Below the pieces are notes generated by a model that was not told the origin of the DNA, ran no database searches, and worked only from the letters and a program-made list of their open reading frames with translations. Below, piece by piece: positions 37,913 through 46,069 of a stretch of DNA of 64,000 nucleotides. The position numbers and the translations under genes are program-made. Origin of the DNA: Nocardiopsis terrae (lineage in GTDB: Bacteria > Actinomycetota > Actinomycetes > Streptosporangiales > Streptosporangiaceae); the NCBI RefSeq assembly GCF_014651695.1, contig NZ_BMXJ01000009.1, forward strand, positions 124,001 through 188,000, given 5' to 3'. The number at the start of each line of letters is the position of its first letter. The first letter of the stretch is position 1.

Positions 37913-37942
37913 TCGGGGCGCGACCCCGCTCCCTCGCCCCGA
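37913..37942 (+). terminator. hairpin after clpB
   Basis: TCGGGGCG (37913-37920) pairs with CGCCCCGA (37935-37942) around a 14-nt loop, 40 nt past the clpB stop. It is a likely end of the heat-shock operon. Confidence 0.5.
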
Positions 37943-38087
37943 GGACGGTCGTGCCAACGGCCGCCGCGTCGGGGCGTGGTCGTGAGCGGCAGGGCCCGGA
38001 CGGGTCCCCGCTCTTCGTCGGTGAGCTCGGACCCGCGGCTCCCGGTCGCACACCGGCGTCGGAAGCCACGGATTCGAGCATCAGGAC

Positions 38088-38288
38088 CTAGTTCGGTTCC
38101 CAGACCCCGTTGGGGTCCCAGACCCCGTTCGGATCCCAGGTCCCGTTCGGATCCCAGGTCCCGTTGGGGTCCCAGGTCCCGGCTGCTTCGCCCGACACCT
38201 GGAAACCGTTCTCGTCGGCCGCGGCCACAGCCGAGGAGGCCAGGGCGATCCCGGCTCCGGCCAGCAGTGCCGCCGTCAGTGCGCGCAT
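38088..38288 (-). CDS. small secreted protein made of WDPNG hexapeptide repeats
   Basis: 66 residues; ATG at 38288 with GGGGG 8 nt upstream. Residues 1-23 are a clean signal peptide (MRALTAALLAGAGIALASSA, cleavage near VAAA). The mature part is only about 43 residues: a short acidic start (DENGFQVSGEAAG) and five hexads, three TWDPNG, one VWDPNG and a final VWEPN. Each hexad would put a Trp next to an Asp-Pro-Asn-Gly turn, possibly a small Trp-ladder or calcium-binding surface. It is a single gene, divergent from the EthD-type gene. The function is unknown. No peptide-modifying enzyme is adjacent, so a modified-peptide precursor role is not supported. Confidence 0.7.
   Translation of the reverse strand: MRALTAALLAGAGIALASSAVAAADENGFQVSGEAAGTWDPNGTWDPNGTWDPNGVWDPNGVWEPN
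38091..38177 (-). repeat. five 18-bp tandem repeats inside the small secreted protein gene
   Basis: Units of 18 bp differ mainly at the third codon positions (GGGACCCCAACGG, GGGATCCGAACGG and similar), each encoding one hexapeptide. The mix of identical and diverged units suggests expansion by slippage followed by selection on the protein. Confidence 0.8.
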
Positions 38289-38490
38289 GATGCGTTCCCC
38301 CTTTCTCTCCGGACCCCCTGTGAAGGGGCTCACACCAGTAGGACGCACCGACAGCGTTCCGTGTTCGCTGACACCCGGCATCGGCCAGGACCGTGCGCCC
38401 GCGGACCAAATGTGCTCTGGGCTCCCGGGTCTGGACCTTGCTGGGGCCACGCCGCCAGAACGGTGTGCCTCCACCGGGTAGGAACCCGCC

Positions 38491-39504
38491 ATGGGTGACG
38501 GGAAGCAGTTCGCGGGGGACACAGCACGACCGGACGAGGCACCGGCCGCCGAGCCGGGGGCCGGGGCCGACGGCGCGGGCACGGCCGGGCTCGAGAACGC
38601 CGCCGAACTGACCCTGTCGGCTTTCTGCTGGTGGCGGTCCGACCTCCCGCGGGAAGTCTGCGAGGACTACTGGCGCGACGTGCACGGGATCATGTTCGCC
38701 CGTGTCCCGGGCCTGTGGCAGCTACGTCAGTTGCGTCTGGGCGCCAACCGTCCCGACCTCTGGCCCGAGGCCCGAGGTGTCTCGTTCGAGGCGCCGGACG
38801 CGGCCCAGCCCCAGGGCCTGCCGCACGGGCTCTTCCGGTCCGAGGCCGACCTGGCCGCGTTCGCGGACCATCCGATGGCGCGGGAGACCATCCCAGAGGA
38901 CGCACACAACTTCCTCGGCCGAATCGGTGCCCAACTGTCGCCCCCGGGCGGCGGCCGCACCCTCCTCGACCGGAGCGACGCCCCCGCCGTGCAGGGCCCT
39001 CCCCACGTGCCGACGTTCGTGCTCTGCTTCGTCCCACGGGCCGGAGCCGCCTCGACCGAGGAGTTCCACCGCTACCTGGCCGAGCGCGTGGCGCGCCCGT
39101 GGAGCGGACGTCCGAGCGCCCTGCGGGTGCGCGTCGAGCCGCTCCCCCCTTACGCCCGTTCTGCGATGGGCTCGCCCGGTGTGCCGCACCAGTGGCCGAA
39201 CGACCAGACCTATCTCGGCTGGATCGAGTTGGCGGCACGTGACCGGGGCGCGGTCGGTGAACTCCTGGCGAGCACGGCCACCGGCGAACTCTCCGAACTG
39301 GTCCGAGCCGTCCACACGTACCCGGTCCGGGAGATCCACACGCTCATCCGCGCCGGGCGCCCCACGGAGGTCGGCCTGCGCGGCTACCCGGCGGTGCGGG
39401 CGATCACCGCCGCGGGCGCGGACAACCAGCGGGACGAGGACCTCCTGCACCACCTCTTCGGCGACGCCGTGCGCGGGCTGGACCAGCTCAGGCGGCGCCC
39501 CTGA
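38491..39504 (+). CDS. EthD-domain protein (dimeric alpha/beta-barrel type)
   Basis: 337 residues; ATG at 38491 with AGGA upstream. The first 40 residues are Gly/Ala-rich and disordered. The EthD-like signature DYWRDVHGIMFARVPGLWQL follows (about residues 60-80). A second, similar half starts near residue 170 (PTFVLCFVPRAGAASTEEFH), so the protein appears to be two EthD-type modules in tandem. EthD-family proteins bind small hydrophobic ligands or help oxidation reactions; the activity here is unknown. A hairpin follows the stop. Confidence 0.65.
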   Translation: MGDGKQFAGDTARPDEAPAAEPGAGADGAGTAGLENAAELTLSAFCWWRSDLPREVCEDYWRDVHGIMFARVPGLWQLRQLRLGANRPDLWPEARGVSFEAPDAAQPQGLPHGLFRSEADLAAFADHPMARETIPEDAHNFLGRIGAQLSPPGGGRTLLDRSDAPAVQGPPHVPTFVLCFVPRAGAASTEEFHRYLAERVARPWSGRPSALRVRVEPLPPYARSAMGSPGVPHQWPNDQTYLGWIELAARDRGAVGELLASTATGELSELVRAVHTYPVREIHTLIRAGRPTEVGLRGYPAVRAITAAGADNQRDEDLLHHLFGDAVRGLDQLRRRP

Positions 39505-39509
39505 ATCCA

Positions 39510-39539
39510 GCGGGACCCCGTGAGCCGTAGCGGTCCCGC
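39510..39539 (+). terminator. hairpin after EthD-type gene
   Basis: GCGGGACC (39510-39517) pairs with GGTCCCGC (39532-39539), an 8-bp stem starting 6 nt past the stop. Confidence 0.55.
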
Positions 39540-39646
39540 GCCCTACCGGGAGCATCCTGCCCCGGGGGCCCTCTCCTTGTGTCCTGGGCCCAGGAGTCCG
39601 CGTTGCGTACCGGGGCCCGCGCCCACGCCGGAAAGGACCGCCTGCC

Positions 39647-40243
39647 ATGACCGTGACCGAACACCCCTCGCCGAGACCCCCTGCTGAAAAGCTCAGCGTC
39701 GAACAGTTCGAGGTCATCGCCCGGGCCGCCGCCCGCGAGGACGTCACACTTGAGTACCTCAGCGGCAGGATGGAGATCCGCCCCGTGCCCGACAGCGACC
39801 ACAACGCGGTCCTCATGTGGTTGATGCGCCAGTTCATGACACAACGGGCGGACCTGGACCTGAACGTCACCGGCCAGGGCCTGAACGTGGACACCTACCG
39901 CAGGGGCCGGGTACGCCCGGACGGCATCCTCGCACCCGTGGACCACTTCGCCGGACAGGGCGAATGGGCCGGCCCACGGGGCGTGCTCGCCGTGGTCGAG
40001 GTGACGTCCTGGGACTTCGACACCAACGCTCGGGACCGCGTCGGGAAGGCGCGGGCCCATGCCCCCTCCGGGATCGGCGCCTATCTCCTCGTCGACCGTG
40101 ACGACGACAGCGTCACCGTACACAGCGAGCCGGACGGGGACCGCTACCGCAACATCGTCACGCTCGGCTACGGGCACACGGTCGAGATCCCCGGGGTCGG
40201 GATCACCCTGGACACGACCGGGCTCAAACGGTACGGCCGCTAG
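39647..40243 (+). CDS. Uma2 family (PD-(D/E)xK-type) endonuclease-like protein
   Basis: 198 residues; ATG at 39647. Family features: KLSVEQFEVIARAAA, LEYLSGRMEIRPVPDSDHNA, then the nuclease core RVRPDGILAP...VVEVTSWDF and NARDRVGKARAHAPSGIGAY. The D-(E)xT pair in RPDG and VEVTS plus the following Lys in VGKA fit a PD-(D/E)xK active site. The C-terminus reads IVTLGYGHTVEIPGVGITLD. Such genes (DUF820) are often present in many copies in actinomycetes; the role is unknown. It is monocistronic. Confidence 0.87.
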   Translation: MTVTEHPSPRPPAEKLSVEQFEVIARAAAREDVTLEYLSGRMEIRPVPDSDHNAVLMWLMRQFMTQRADLDLNVTGQGLNVDTYRRGRVRPDGILAPVDHFAGQGEWAGPRGVLAVVEVTSWDFDTNARDRVGKARAHAPSGIGAYLLVDRDDDSVTVHSEPDGDRYRNIVTLGYGHTVEIPGVGITLDTTGLKRYGR

Positions 40244-40285
40244 TCCATCCGGAGGGTCCCCGAGCGTCCGGGTTCGGGACCGGTC

Positions 40286-41272
40286 TCACAGTCCCAGGAC
40301 GCGGGCCTCGGTCCCGGGGTCCAGACCGACGCGCGGCCGGTCGGGGCGCTGGGGTGCCCCGCCGCCGACGGCGCGCAGCCAGTCCCAGGTGTCGGCGACG
40401 GTCTCCGCCACCGGGCGGCACCTCAGACCGGTGGCGAGCGCCCGGTCGACGTTGCCCTGGTGCAGGGTCCCGTGCAGTTCGCCCGGGGGCAGCCAGACCG
40501 GCAGCTCCCGCCATGGGGCGATCCCGGCCTCCTCGATCACCTCGGGGGAGGTCCAGCGGAACTCGGCGTCGGAGCCGGTGGCCTCCCGGCAGGCCTCCAG
40601 CAGGCCCGCCATGGTGGTGTGCCCGACCGGGCTGACCGTGTTGAACGGTCCGCCCAGCCCCTTCTCCGCCGCATCGAGGGTCCAGGCGGCGAGGTCGCGT
40701 GCGTCGACGTACTGGAGCGGCAGGTCGCGCGGCCCGGGCGCCAGGACCGCCCCGCCCCGGGCGATCCGGTTCAGCCACCAGGGCAGGCGACCGACGTTCT
40801 CGTGCGGGCCGAGGATGAGCCCGGCCCGCACGAACAGGGCGCGCCCGCCGAACACCGCCTCCGCGGCCAGTTCGCCGCCGCGCTTGGCCGTCGGGTAGTG
40901 GGTTCCGTCATCGTCGGGCGGGGCCTCCACCACCGGCGCGTCCTCATCCGCGCCCGGCGCGGTGGGCGAGGTGTACACGGAGCGGCTGGAGACATAGGAG
41001 TAGTGGCCGACGCGCCCCTCCAACAGGCGGGCCGCGTCGGCCACCGCGGACGGCGCGTCCGACCAGGTGTCGACGACCGCGTCCCACTCCCCCGCCGCCA
41101 GCTCGTCGAGACCGCCCTCCGCGGTGCGGTCGCCGCGGCGCACCTCCACCCCTTCGGGGGCGGGGTGGCGTCCCCGGTGGAAGACGGTGGTCTCCCAACC
41201 CCGGGCGAGCGCGTCCGCCACGACCGCCCGCCCCACGAACTCGGTACCGCCCAGAACCAGAAGTCTCCTCAT
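40286..41272 (-). CDS. NAD(P)-dependent epimerase/reductase (extended SDR)
   Basis: 328 residues; ATG at 41272 directly before RRLLVLGGTEFVGRAVVADA, the Rossmann motif GGTEFVG. The catalytic pair is probably the Tyr and Lys of HYPTAKRG (YxxxK). SYVSSRSVYTS and LPLQYVDARDLAAWTLDAAE are typical of this group. It resembles reductases of unknown substrate found next to housekeeping genes, and it is not part of the sugar cluster at the right end. It ends near 40286 opposite the Uma2 gene. Confidence 0.8.
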   Translation of the reverse strand: MRRLLVLGGTEFVGRAVVADALARGWETTVFHRGRHPAPEGVEVRRGDRTAEGGLDELAAGEWDAVVDTWSDAPSAVADAARLLEGRVGHYSYVSSRSVYTSPTAPGADEDAPVVEAPPDDDGTHYPTAKRGGELAAEAVFGGRALFVRAGLILGPHENVGRLPWWLNRIARGGAVLAPGPRDLPLQYVDARDLAAWTLDAAEKGLGGPFNTVSPVGHTTMAGLLEACREATGSDAEFRWTSPEVIEEAGIAPWRELPVWLPPGELHGTLHQGNVDRALATGLRCRPVAETVADTWDWLRAVGGGAPQRPDRPRVGLDPGTEARVLGL

Positions 41273-41365
41273 GCGGCCAGTCTCGCGGCCGGGGACCCCG
41301 AACACCAGGGTTGCCTGCTCACAGCAGAACCGGCATGCGGGGAGCCACCGTCGGGCCGTTCCGCG

Positions 41366-42202
41366 TCACCGCGGACCGAGAAAGCGCAGGAGCGCCTCCG
41401 CCGTCTCCTCCGGCGCGTCCTCGGGGAGGAAGTGGCCCGCACCGGCGATCCTCTCCTGGCGGGCCCCGGGGATGGCCGCGGCCAGTTCGTCCCCCATCGA
41501 GGCGGGCATCCAGCCGTCGTCCTCGCCCCACAGGACCAGGGTGGGTGCGGTGACCCGGTCCAGCCTCCGCACGGCCTCCTCGGTGTCGCGGAAACTGACC
41601 GCCGCGACCTGGTCGACCCAGCGCTGCTGGCCCCGGGCCCCGGCCCACGGCGCGAGGTAGGCGGCGGCGACCTCGTCGGACATCGGACGGCTGGTCGCGG
41701 TGTGCACGCGCGGGTTGACGATGTCGGCGAACACGCTCGGCTCCATGGTCGCGTAGACCTCCGCGTGCCGCTGCATGTGTTCGGTGAACCGGGTGTTCCA
41801 CGGGCCGATGACGGCCGCGTCCAGCAGGGCGAGCCGGTTCGCGGGGACGCCTTCGACGAGGTGGGCCCGCGTCACCACGCCGCCGCCGATGTCGTGGCCG
41901 ACCAGGCTCGGCGCCTCCAGGTTCCAGTGTTCGACGAGTTCGGCCAGGGTGCGGGCCTGCTGGGCGATCGACGGCGGTACCCCCGGGTCGGGGTGGGAGC
42001 AGCCGAAGCCGAGCATGTCCCAGACGTGCACGGTGTGCTGCCGGGCGAGGGAGGGGACGACCCCGCGCCAGAGGTAGGAGGAGGCCGGGGTCCCGTGGAC
42101 CAGGACCACGGGCGGGCCGTCCCCGAAGACCCCGGTGGCGACCTCGCCACCGGAGACGCGGACACGGTCGGTGAGCTGCCAGCTTTCGGTTCGGGTGGGC
42201 AC
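41366..42202 (-). CDS. alpha/beta hydrolase (haloalkane dehalogenase/epoxide hydrolase-like)
   Basis: 278 residues; GTG at 42202 with GGAGGT 5 nt upstream. The oxyanion motif VLVHGTPASSYLWRGVVP resembles haloalkane dehalogenases. The nucleophile elbow is LVGHDIGGGVV, so the nucleophile is Asp, not Ser. The Trp that follows the nucleophile in true dehalogenases is Ile here, so halide binding may be lost. The later acid and His are in VLWGEDDGWMP and AGAGHFLPEDAPEE. It may be a dehalogenase, fluoroacetate-type or epoxide hydrolase. It is divergent from a CGNR regulator with repeated operator-like sites between them. Confidence 0.8.
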   Translation of the reverse strand: MPTRTESWQLTDRVRVSGGEVATGVFGDGPPVVLVHGTPASSYLWRGVVPSLARQHTVHVWDMLGFGCSHPDPGVPPSIAQQARTLAELVEHWNLEAPSLVGHDIGGGVVTRAHLVEGVPANRLALLDAAVIGPWNTRFTEHMQRHAEVYATMEPSVFADIVNPRVHTATSRPMSDEVAAAYLAPWAGARGQQRWVDQVAAVSFRDTEEAVRRLDRVTAPTLVLWGEDDGWMPASMGDELAAAIPGARQERIAGAGHFLPEDAPEETAEALLRFLGPR

Positions 42203-42215
42203 AGCGGACCTCCAT

Positions 42216-42266
42216 GTAAGACTTATAATTGCCTTGCAACGCTTACGCTAACATGGAGTAAGACTT
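42216..42266. promoter_or_regulatory. operator repeats and promoter between hydrolase and CGNR regulator
   Basis: GTAAGACTT occurs twice as direct repeats, 42216-42224 and 42258-42266 (42 bp apart, four helical turns). An inverted GCTTAC lies between them at 42241-42246. A perfect -10 TATAAT (42224-42229) reads toward the regulator. The arrangement fits autoregulation by the CGNR protein plus control of the hydrolase. Confidence 0.6.
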
Positions 42267-42828
42267 GAAAATAGGTTTTAACGATTACACCCGGGGGGCT
42301 GCGCTGGCCACCGAGCTGGTCAACACCTCACCCCTGGTCCGCGAGGCCGGAGAGGTACTCGCCGATCCCGGGGCCCTGCGGGACTTCCTGTCCGAACACG
42401 GCGTCGACGGAGGCGAACCGGGGACCGACGACCTCGAAGAGGTGCTCTCCCTGCGGAGCCGACTGCGCGACATCCTGGAGACGGAGGACGAGGACGAGAC
42501 CGCCGAGGCCGCCAACGCCCTGGTCGCACGGGCGGGGGTCGGCCCCGCCCTGCACCGCGACGGTGACGGCCGGTGGCGGTGGTACGTCGGGACCGTGCCG
42601 GAGGCCCCCCTCGCGGACCGGCTGGCGGTGCTCGCCGGAACCGGCCTCCTCGGCGTCCTCGACGTGCTGGGCCACGGCCGGTTCCGGCACTGCGCCTCGT
42701 CCTCGTGCGAGGGAGTGTTCGTCGACACCAGCCGGGCGGGGCGGCGGCGCTACTGCACGCCGAGCCTGTGCGGTAACCGGCTCAACGTCGCGAACCACCG
42801 CGCCCGCCGGTCACCGGGACGACCGTGA
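42265..42828 (+). CDS. CGNR zinc-finger regulator (ABATE domain)
   Basis: 187 residues starting at TTG 42265 (GGAG 6 nt upstream), beginning MKIGFNDYTRGAALATELVN. The N-terminal ABATE-type domain covers about 120 residues. The C-terminal zinc finger is CASSSCEGVFVDTSRAGRRR then YCTPSLCGNRLNVANHRARR: four Cys and the CGNR motif itself. Members are thought to be DNA-binding stress or solvent-response regulators. Placement directly opposite the hydrolase gene, with direct repeats in the 62-bp gap, suggests it controls that gene and itself. Confidence 0.87.
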   Translation: MKIGFNDYTRGAALATELVNTSPLVREAGEVLADPGALRDFLSEHGVDGGEPGTDDLEEVLSLRSRLRDILETEDEDETAEAANALVARAGVGPALHRDGDGRWRWYVGTVPEAPLADRLAVLAGTGLLGVLDVLGHGRFRHCASSSCEGVFVDTSRAGRRRYCTPSLCGNRLNVANHRARRSPGRP

Positions 42829-42850
42829 CCCTGGCCGGTCGGGGACCGGA

Positions 42851-43627
42851 TCAGGCGAGGTCGCGCCGGGCCGTGGTGAACGAAGCGGCCAGGGAGGCCA
42901 GGACGGCGTACCCCACCAGGGCGAGGGCGGCCACCCACACCGGGAGGAACTGGCCCGGGTCGAACCCGAAGTCGGCGCTGCTGGTGCTGTAGAGCGAGGC
43001 GAGCGCGATACCCGGCATCCAGGAACCGATGGTCTGGACGACCTCGTTGGGGACCACCATGAACGCCGGCTCGACCATGAACACCCACAGCAGACAGGCG
43101 ACGACGGCGGCGACCTGGTTACGGACCAGGGCGCCGACCCCGACCCCGATCATCGTGTAGACGCCGTAGGCGGCGATCGTGCCGCCGACCACGCGCGGCA
43201 CCTCGTTGGCGGCCAGGTCCAGGGAACCGCCCGCGGACAGGATGGACGCGGCGACGGCGCTGCCGCCCAGGACCGCCACGGTCAGGCCGAAGCCGACCCC
43301 GACCAGGGCGGCGGTGACCAGCTTCGCCCCGATCACCCTGCCCCGTTCCGGGGTGACCAGGAAGGTGACGTTGACGGTGCGGTGCTGGTACTCGGTGGTG
43401 ACCATCAGGACACCGATGACCAAAGCGAACGTGGTGCCGTTGGCCAGCTGGGGCCAGGCCATCGCGCCGTACTCGGCGCTGTCCCGCCCCGGTCCGTGCT
43501 CCATCCCCGCGACGAAGAAGGTGCCGGCCAGCATCAGCCCGGTCCAGGCCAGGGCCGCGAGGAGCAGAATCCACCAGACGCGGGTGGTGAAGGTCTTGCG
43601 CAGTTCCGCCTTGAGGAGGGGAATCAC
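42851..43627 (-). CDS. ABC-2 type transporter permease
   Basis: 258 residues; MIPLLKAELRKTFTTRVWWILL begins a typical permease with about six membrane helices (LVIGVLMVTTEYQHRTVNVTFL, VVGGTIAAYGVYTMIGVGVG). The family also appears in bacteriocin- or drug-export operons. Its ATG (43625-43627) overlaps the stop of the ATPase gene, so the two are coupled. Confidence 0.87.
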   Translation of the reverse strand: MIPLLKAELRKTFTTRVWWILLLAALAWTGLMLAGTFFVAGMEHGPGRDSAEYGAMAWPQLANGTTFALVIGVLMVTTEYQHRTVNVTFLVTPERGRVIGAKLVTAALVGVGFGLTVAVLGGSAVAASILSAGGSLDLAANEVPRVVGGTIAAYGVYTMIGVGVGALVRNQVAAVVACLLWVFMVEPAFMVVPNEVVQTIGSWMPGIALASLYSTSSADFGFDPGQFLPVWVAALALVGYAVLASLAASFTTARRDLA

Positions 43628-44370
43628 TGGTCCGCACCGGCCTTTCCGAAGGTCATGGGCATCGACCCGGTCGAGGTGAGGCGGAGGAAGGCCTCGTGCA
43701 GGCTCTCGCCCTCCCTGGTGAGCTCAGCCAGCGCGCTCTGCTGGACGCTGCGCCCGCCCGCGATGATGACGACGTTGTCGACGGTCTGCTCGACCTCGGC
43801 GAGCACGTGGCTGGAGACCAGCACGGCGACCCCGCGTTCGTGGGCCTGATAGCGCAGGAAGCGGCGCAGCCAGTCGATGCCCTCGGGGTCCAGTCCGTTG
43901 GCGGGCTCGTCCAGGATCAGCACCTTCGGTTCGCCCAGCAGGGCCGCCCCCAGGGACAGGCGCTGGCGCATGCCCATCGAGTAACCGCCGACCCGTTTGC
44001 GGCCCGCCTCGGTCAGTCCGACCTCCTCCAGCACCTCGTCGGCGCGGGAGACGGGGATACCGGCGGCGTCGCACACGACCCGCAGGTGGTCGCGGCCCCT
44101 GCGCCCGGGGTGGAGGTTGGTGGCCTCCAGGACCGCGCCGACCTCGGTCAGCGGGTCGGGGATGTCGGTGTAGGCGCGCCCGTTGACCAGCCCCTCGCCG
44201 CTGTCCGGCCGGACCAGCCCGAGCAGGCAGCGCAGGGTGGTGGTCTTACCCGCCCCGTTGGGGCCGAGGAAGCCCGTGATCGTTCCGGGGTCGACGGTGA
44301 AGGAGACCCCGTCCACCGCTTTCTTCTTCCGGAAGGACTTTCTTATTTCCCTTATCTCAATCGCTGCCAT
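43624..44370 (-). CDS. ABC transporter ATP-binding protein
   Basis: 248 residues; ATG at 44370 with AAGGTGA upstream. Walker A is GPNGAGKTTTLRCLLGLV, the signature-type segment is YSMGMRQRLSLGAALL, Walker B is VLILDEPANGLDPEG, and the H-loop is SSHVLAEVEQ. It pairs with the permease next to it as an exporter. Upstream, 44371-44774 is gene-free. An in-frame ATG eight codons earlier (44394) is also open. Confidence 0.9.
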   Translation of the reverse strand: MAAIEIREIRKSFRKKKAVDGVSFTVDPGTITGFLGPNGAGKTTTLRCLLGLVRPDSGEGLVNGRAYTDIPDPLTEVGAVLEATNLHPGRRGRDHLRVVCDAAGIPVSRADEVLEEVGLTEAGRKRVGGYSMGMRQRLSLGAALLGEPKVLILDEPANGLDPEGIDWLRRFLRYQAHERGVAVLVSSHVLAEVEQTVDNVVIIAGGRSVQQSALAELTREGESLHEAFLRLTSTGSMPMTFGKAGADQ

Positions 44371-44774
44371 GCAACTCACCTTCGCCGGGGACATACTCAT
44401 CCAGTTCGTCCGTGAAAGAACGCTAACAGTGGTTTCTGCCGGTTCTCGTACCTGGCGAGGAATGCTGGACAGCGCGTCAGGACCTGACTTTCGCGGGTTC
44501 CTCCGACCCCGGATCCCCTGGTAGGCGAGGCCGCCATGACCACCGAGACGGGCCCGAACCCGCTGGCTCCCGAGGCACCCCACAACTTTCGATGTAATTC
44601 AGACAAGCTTTCGGTGTGCCCACCGAAGCGTTGACACAACGAAAGACAGGGACGCGGCGCCCGGCATCTCACCCCGCACCGAAAAAGGGTTCCGGGAAAT
44701 GGCCGGATCCGGACACGAGAAGCCGAGGGGGCCGAGGAGGCGGACGCGGCAACCGGCTTCGGCGGGCGTGGTCC
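44371..44774. other. gene-free interval with two inverted repeats
   Basis: 404 bp, no gene seen. TTCGGTG-TGCC-CACCGAA at 44610-44627 is a perfect 7-bp hairpin, followed at 44629-44641 by CGTT-GACAC-AACG. They may mark the end of the sigma-factor operon on the minus strand (stop at 44775) or the promoter of the ABC genes. Promoter boxes are not clear. Confidence 0.4.
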
Positions 44775-46028
44775 TCAGGGCCGTGCCCGCTCCAGCAGGA
44801 GTGCGCGTTCGCGTTCGTTGCGGGTGAGCTCGGCGGCCCGTCCGAACTCCGCGCGGGCCTCCTCGGCACGGCCCAGGCGTTCGAGCAGGTCGGCGCGGAC
44901 CGCCGGGAGCAGGTGGTAGCCGTTCAGGGTCCCGGAGTCGCGCAGGGCGTCGACGACGCCCAGTGCGGCGCCGGGACCGAGTGCCATCGACACGGCCACC
45001 GCCCGGTTGAGTTCGGCCACGGGGGATCCGGTGCGGCGGACCAGGGACTCGTACAGGGCGGTGATCCCGTACCAGTCGGTGTCCTCTGGCCGCAGGGCCA
45101 CCGCGTGTTTCGCGGCGATCCCGGCCTGGAGGGAGTAGACGCCCCGGGGGCGAGCGGGGTCCGCTGGAACCGAGCGCTCCAACGCGGCCAGCCCCCGGCC
45201 GATGAGCAGCCGGTCCCAGCGTGACCGGTCCTGTTCGGCGAGGGGGACGGGGTCGCCACCGGGACCGACCCGGGCGCGGAACCGGGAGGCCTGGAGTTCC
45301 ATCAGCGCGAGGAGCCCGTGCACCTCGGGTTCCTCGGGCAGCAGTTCCGCGAGGACCCGGCCCAGGCGCATGGCCTCCTCACACAGTTCCGGTCGCAGCC
45401 AGCGCTCACCCGACGTGGCCGTGTACCCCTCGTTGAAGACGAGGTAGACCACTTCCAGCACGGAGTCGACACGGGCGTCGCGGTCCTCGCCTGCGGGAAC
45501 CTCGAAGGGGACCCTCTTCCTGGCGAGGGTGCGCTTGGCGCGCACGATCCGCTGGGCGACGGTGGACTCGGGCACGAGGAAGGCGCGGGCGATCTCGTCG
45601 GTGGTCAACCCGCCGAGCAACCGCAGGGTGAGGGCGAGGCGGGCCTGTGCGGGCAGGACCGGGTGGCAGCACACGAACATCAGCTTGAGGAGGTCGTCAC
45701 CGTAGTCCTCCTCCAGGACGGCGTCGAACTCCGCCTGCCCGTCGTTCTCGGTGACCTCGCGCCCCAGCTCCACCATGCGCAGCCGGAAGCGCTCGTCCCG
45801 CCGCCAGCGGTCGAGGACGCGGCGCCGGGCGACCGTGGTCAGCCAGGCCCCGGGTTTGCGGGGAACACCCTCCTCCGGCCACTTCTCCAGGGCGCTGACC
45901 AGGGCGTCCTGCGTGAACTCCTCGGCCAGGCCGACGTCACCGACCATCCTGGTGAGCGCGGCGACCAGGCGGGCCGACTCGATCCGCCAGACCGCCTCCA
46001 CCTCGCGTTCGACACCGGTGTGGCCCAC
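44775..46028 (-). CDS. ECF42-type RNA polymerase sigma factor (long C-terminal domain)
   Basis: 417 residues, about twice a normal ECF factor. Regions 2 and 4 are in the first ~180 residues (ARLVAALTRMVGDVGLAEEF, QDALVSALEKWPEEGVPRKP, LLGGLTTDEIARAFLVPEST). The remaining ~230 residues are the helical, TPR-like extension typical of group ECF42, with the conserved LVFNEGYTATSGERWLRPEL. These sigma factors are usually linked to DGPF-domain proteins and regulate without a classical anti-sigma factor. A DGPF gene lies 42 bp upstream here. Targets are unknown. Confidence 0.9.
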   Translation of the reverse strand: MGHTGVEREVEAVWRIESARLVAALTRMVGDVGLAEEFTQDALVSALEKWPEEGVPRKPGAWLTTVARRRVLDRWRRDERFRLRMVELGREVTENDGQAEFDAVLEEDYGDDLLKLMFVCCHPVLPAQARLALTLRLLGGLTTDEIARAFLVPESTVAQRIVRAKRTLARKRVPFEVPAGEDRDARVDSVLEVVYLVFNEGYTATSGERWLRPELCEEAMRLGRVLAELLPEEPEVHGLLALMELQASRFRARVGPGGDPVPLAEQDRSRWDRLLIGRGLAALERSVPADPARPRGVYSLQAGIAAKHAVALRPEDTDWYGITALYESLVRRTGSPVAELNRAVAVSMALGPGAALGVVDALRDSGTLNGYHLLPAVRADLLERLGRAEEARAEFGRAAELTRNERERALLLERARP

Positions 46029-46069
46029 GGCACCATCCCAGCACCGCGGGCCGCACCGCGCAACAGGAT

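Noticed and set aside
38088-38180. Tandem 18-bp repeats as a CRISPR-like array
   Set aside because: Units are directly adjacent without spacers, in frame, and encode a regular peptide.
38088-39504. WDPNG-repeat protein as a modified-peptide precursor with the EthD-type gene as its enzyme
   Set aside because: The protein has a standard secretion signal, and EthD-type proteins are not known maturation enzymes; no other modifying gene is near.
44616-45224. Plus-strand open frame in and beyond the 44.4-44.8 kb gap
   Set aside because: It runs antisense into the ECF42 gene, has no ribosome site and is Arg/Gly-rich like other shadows.
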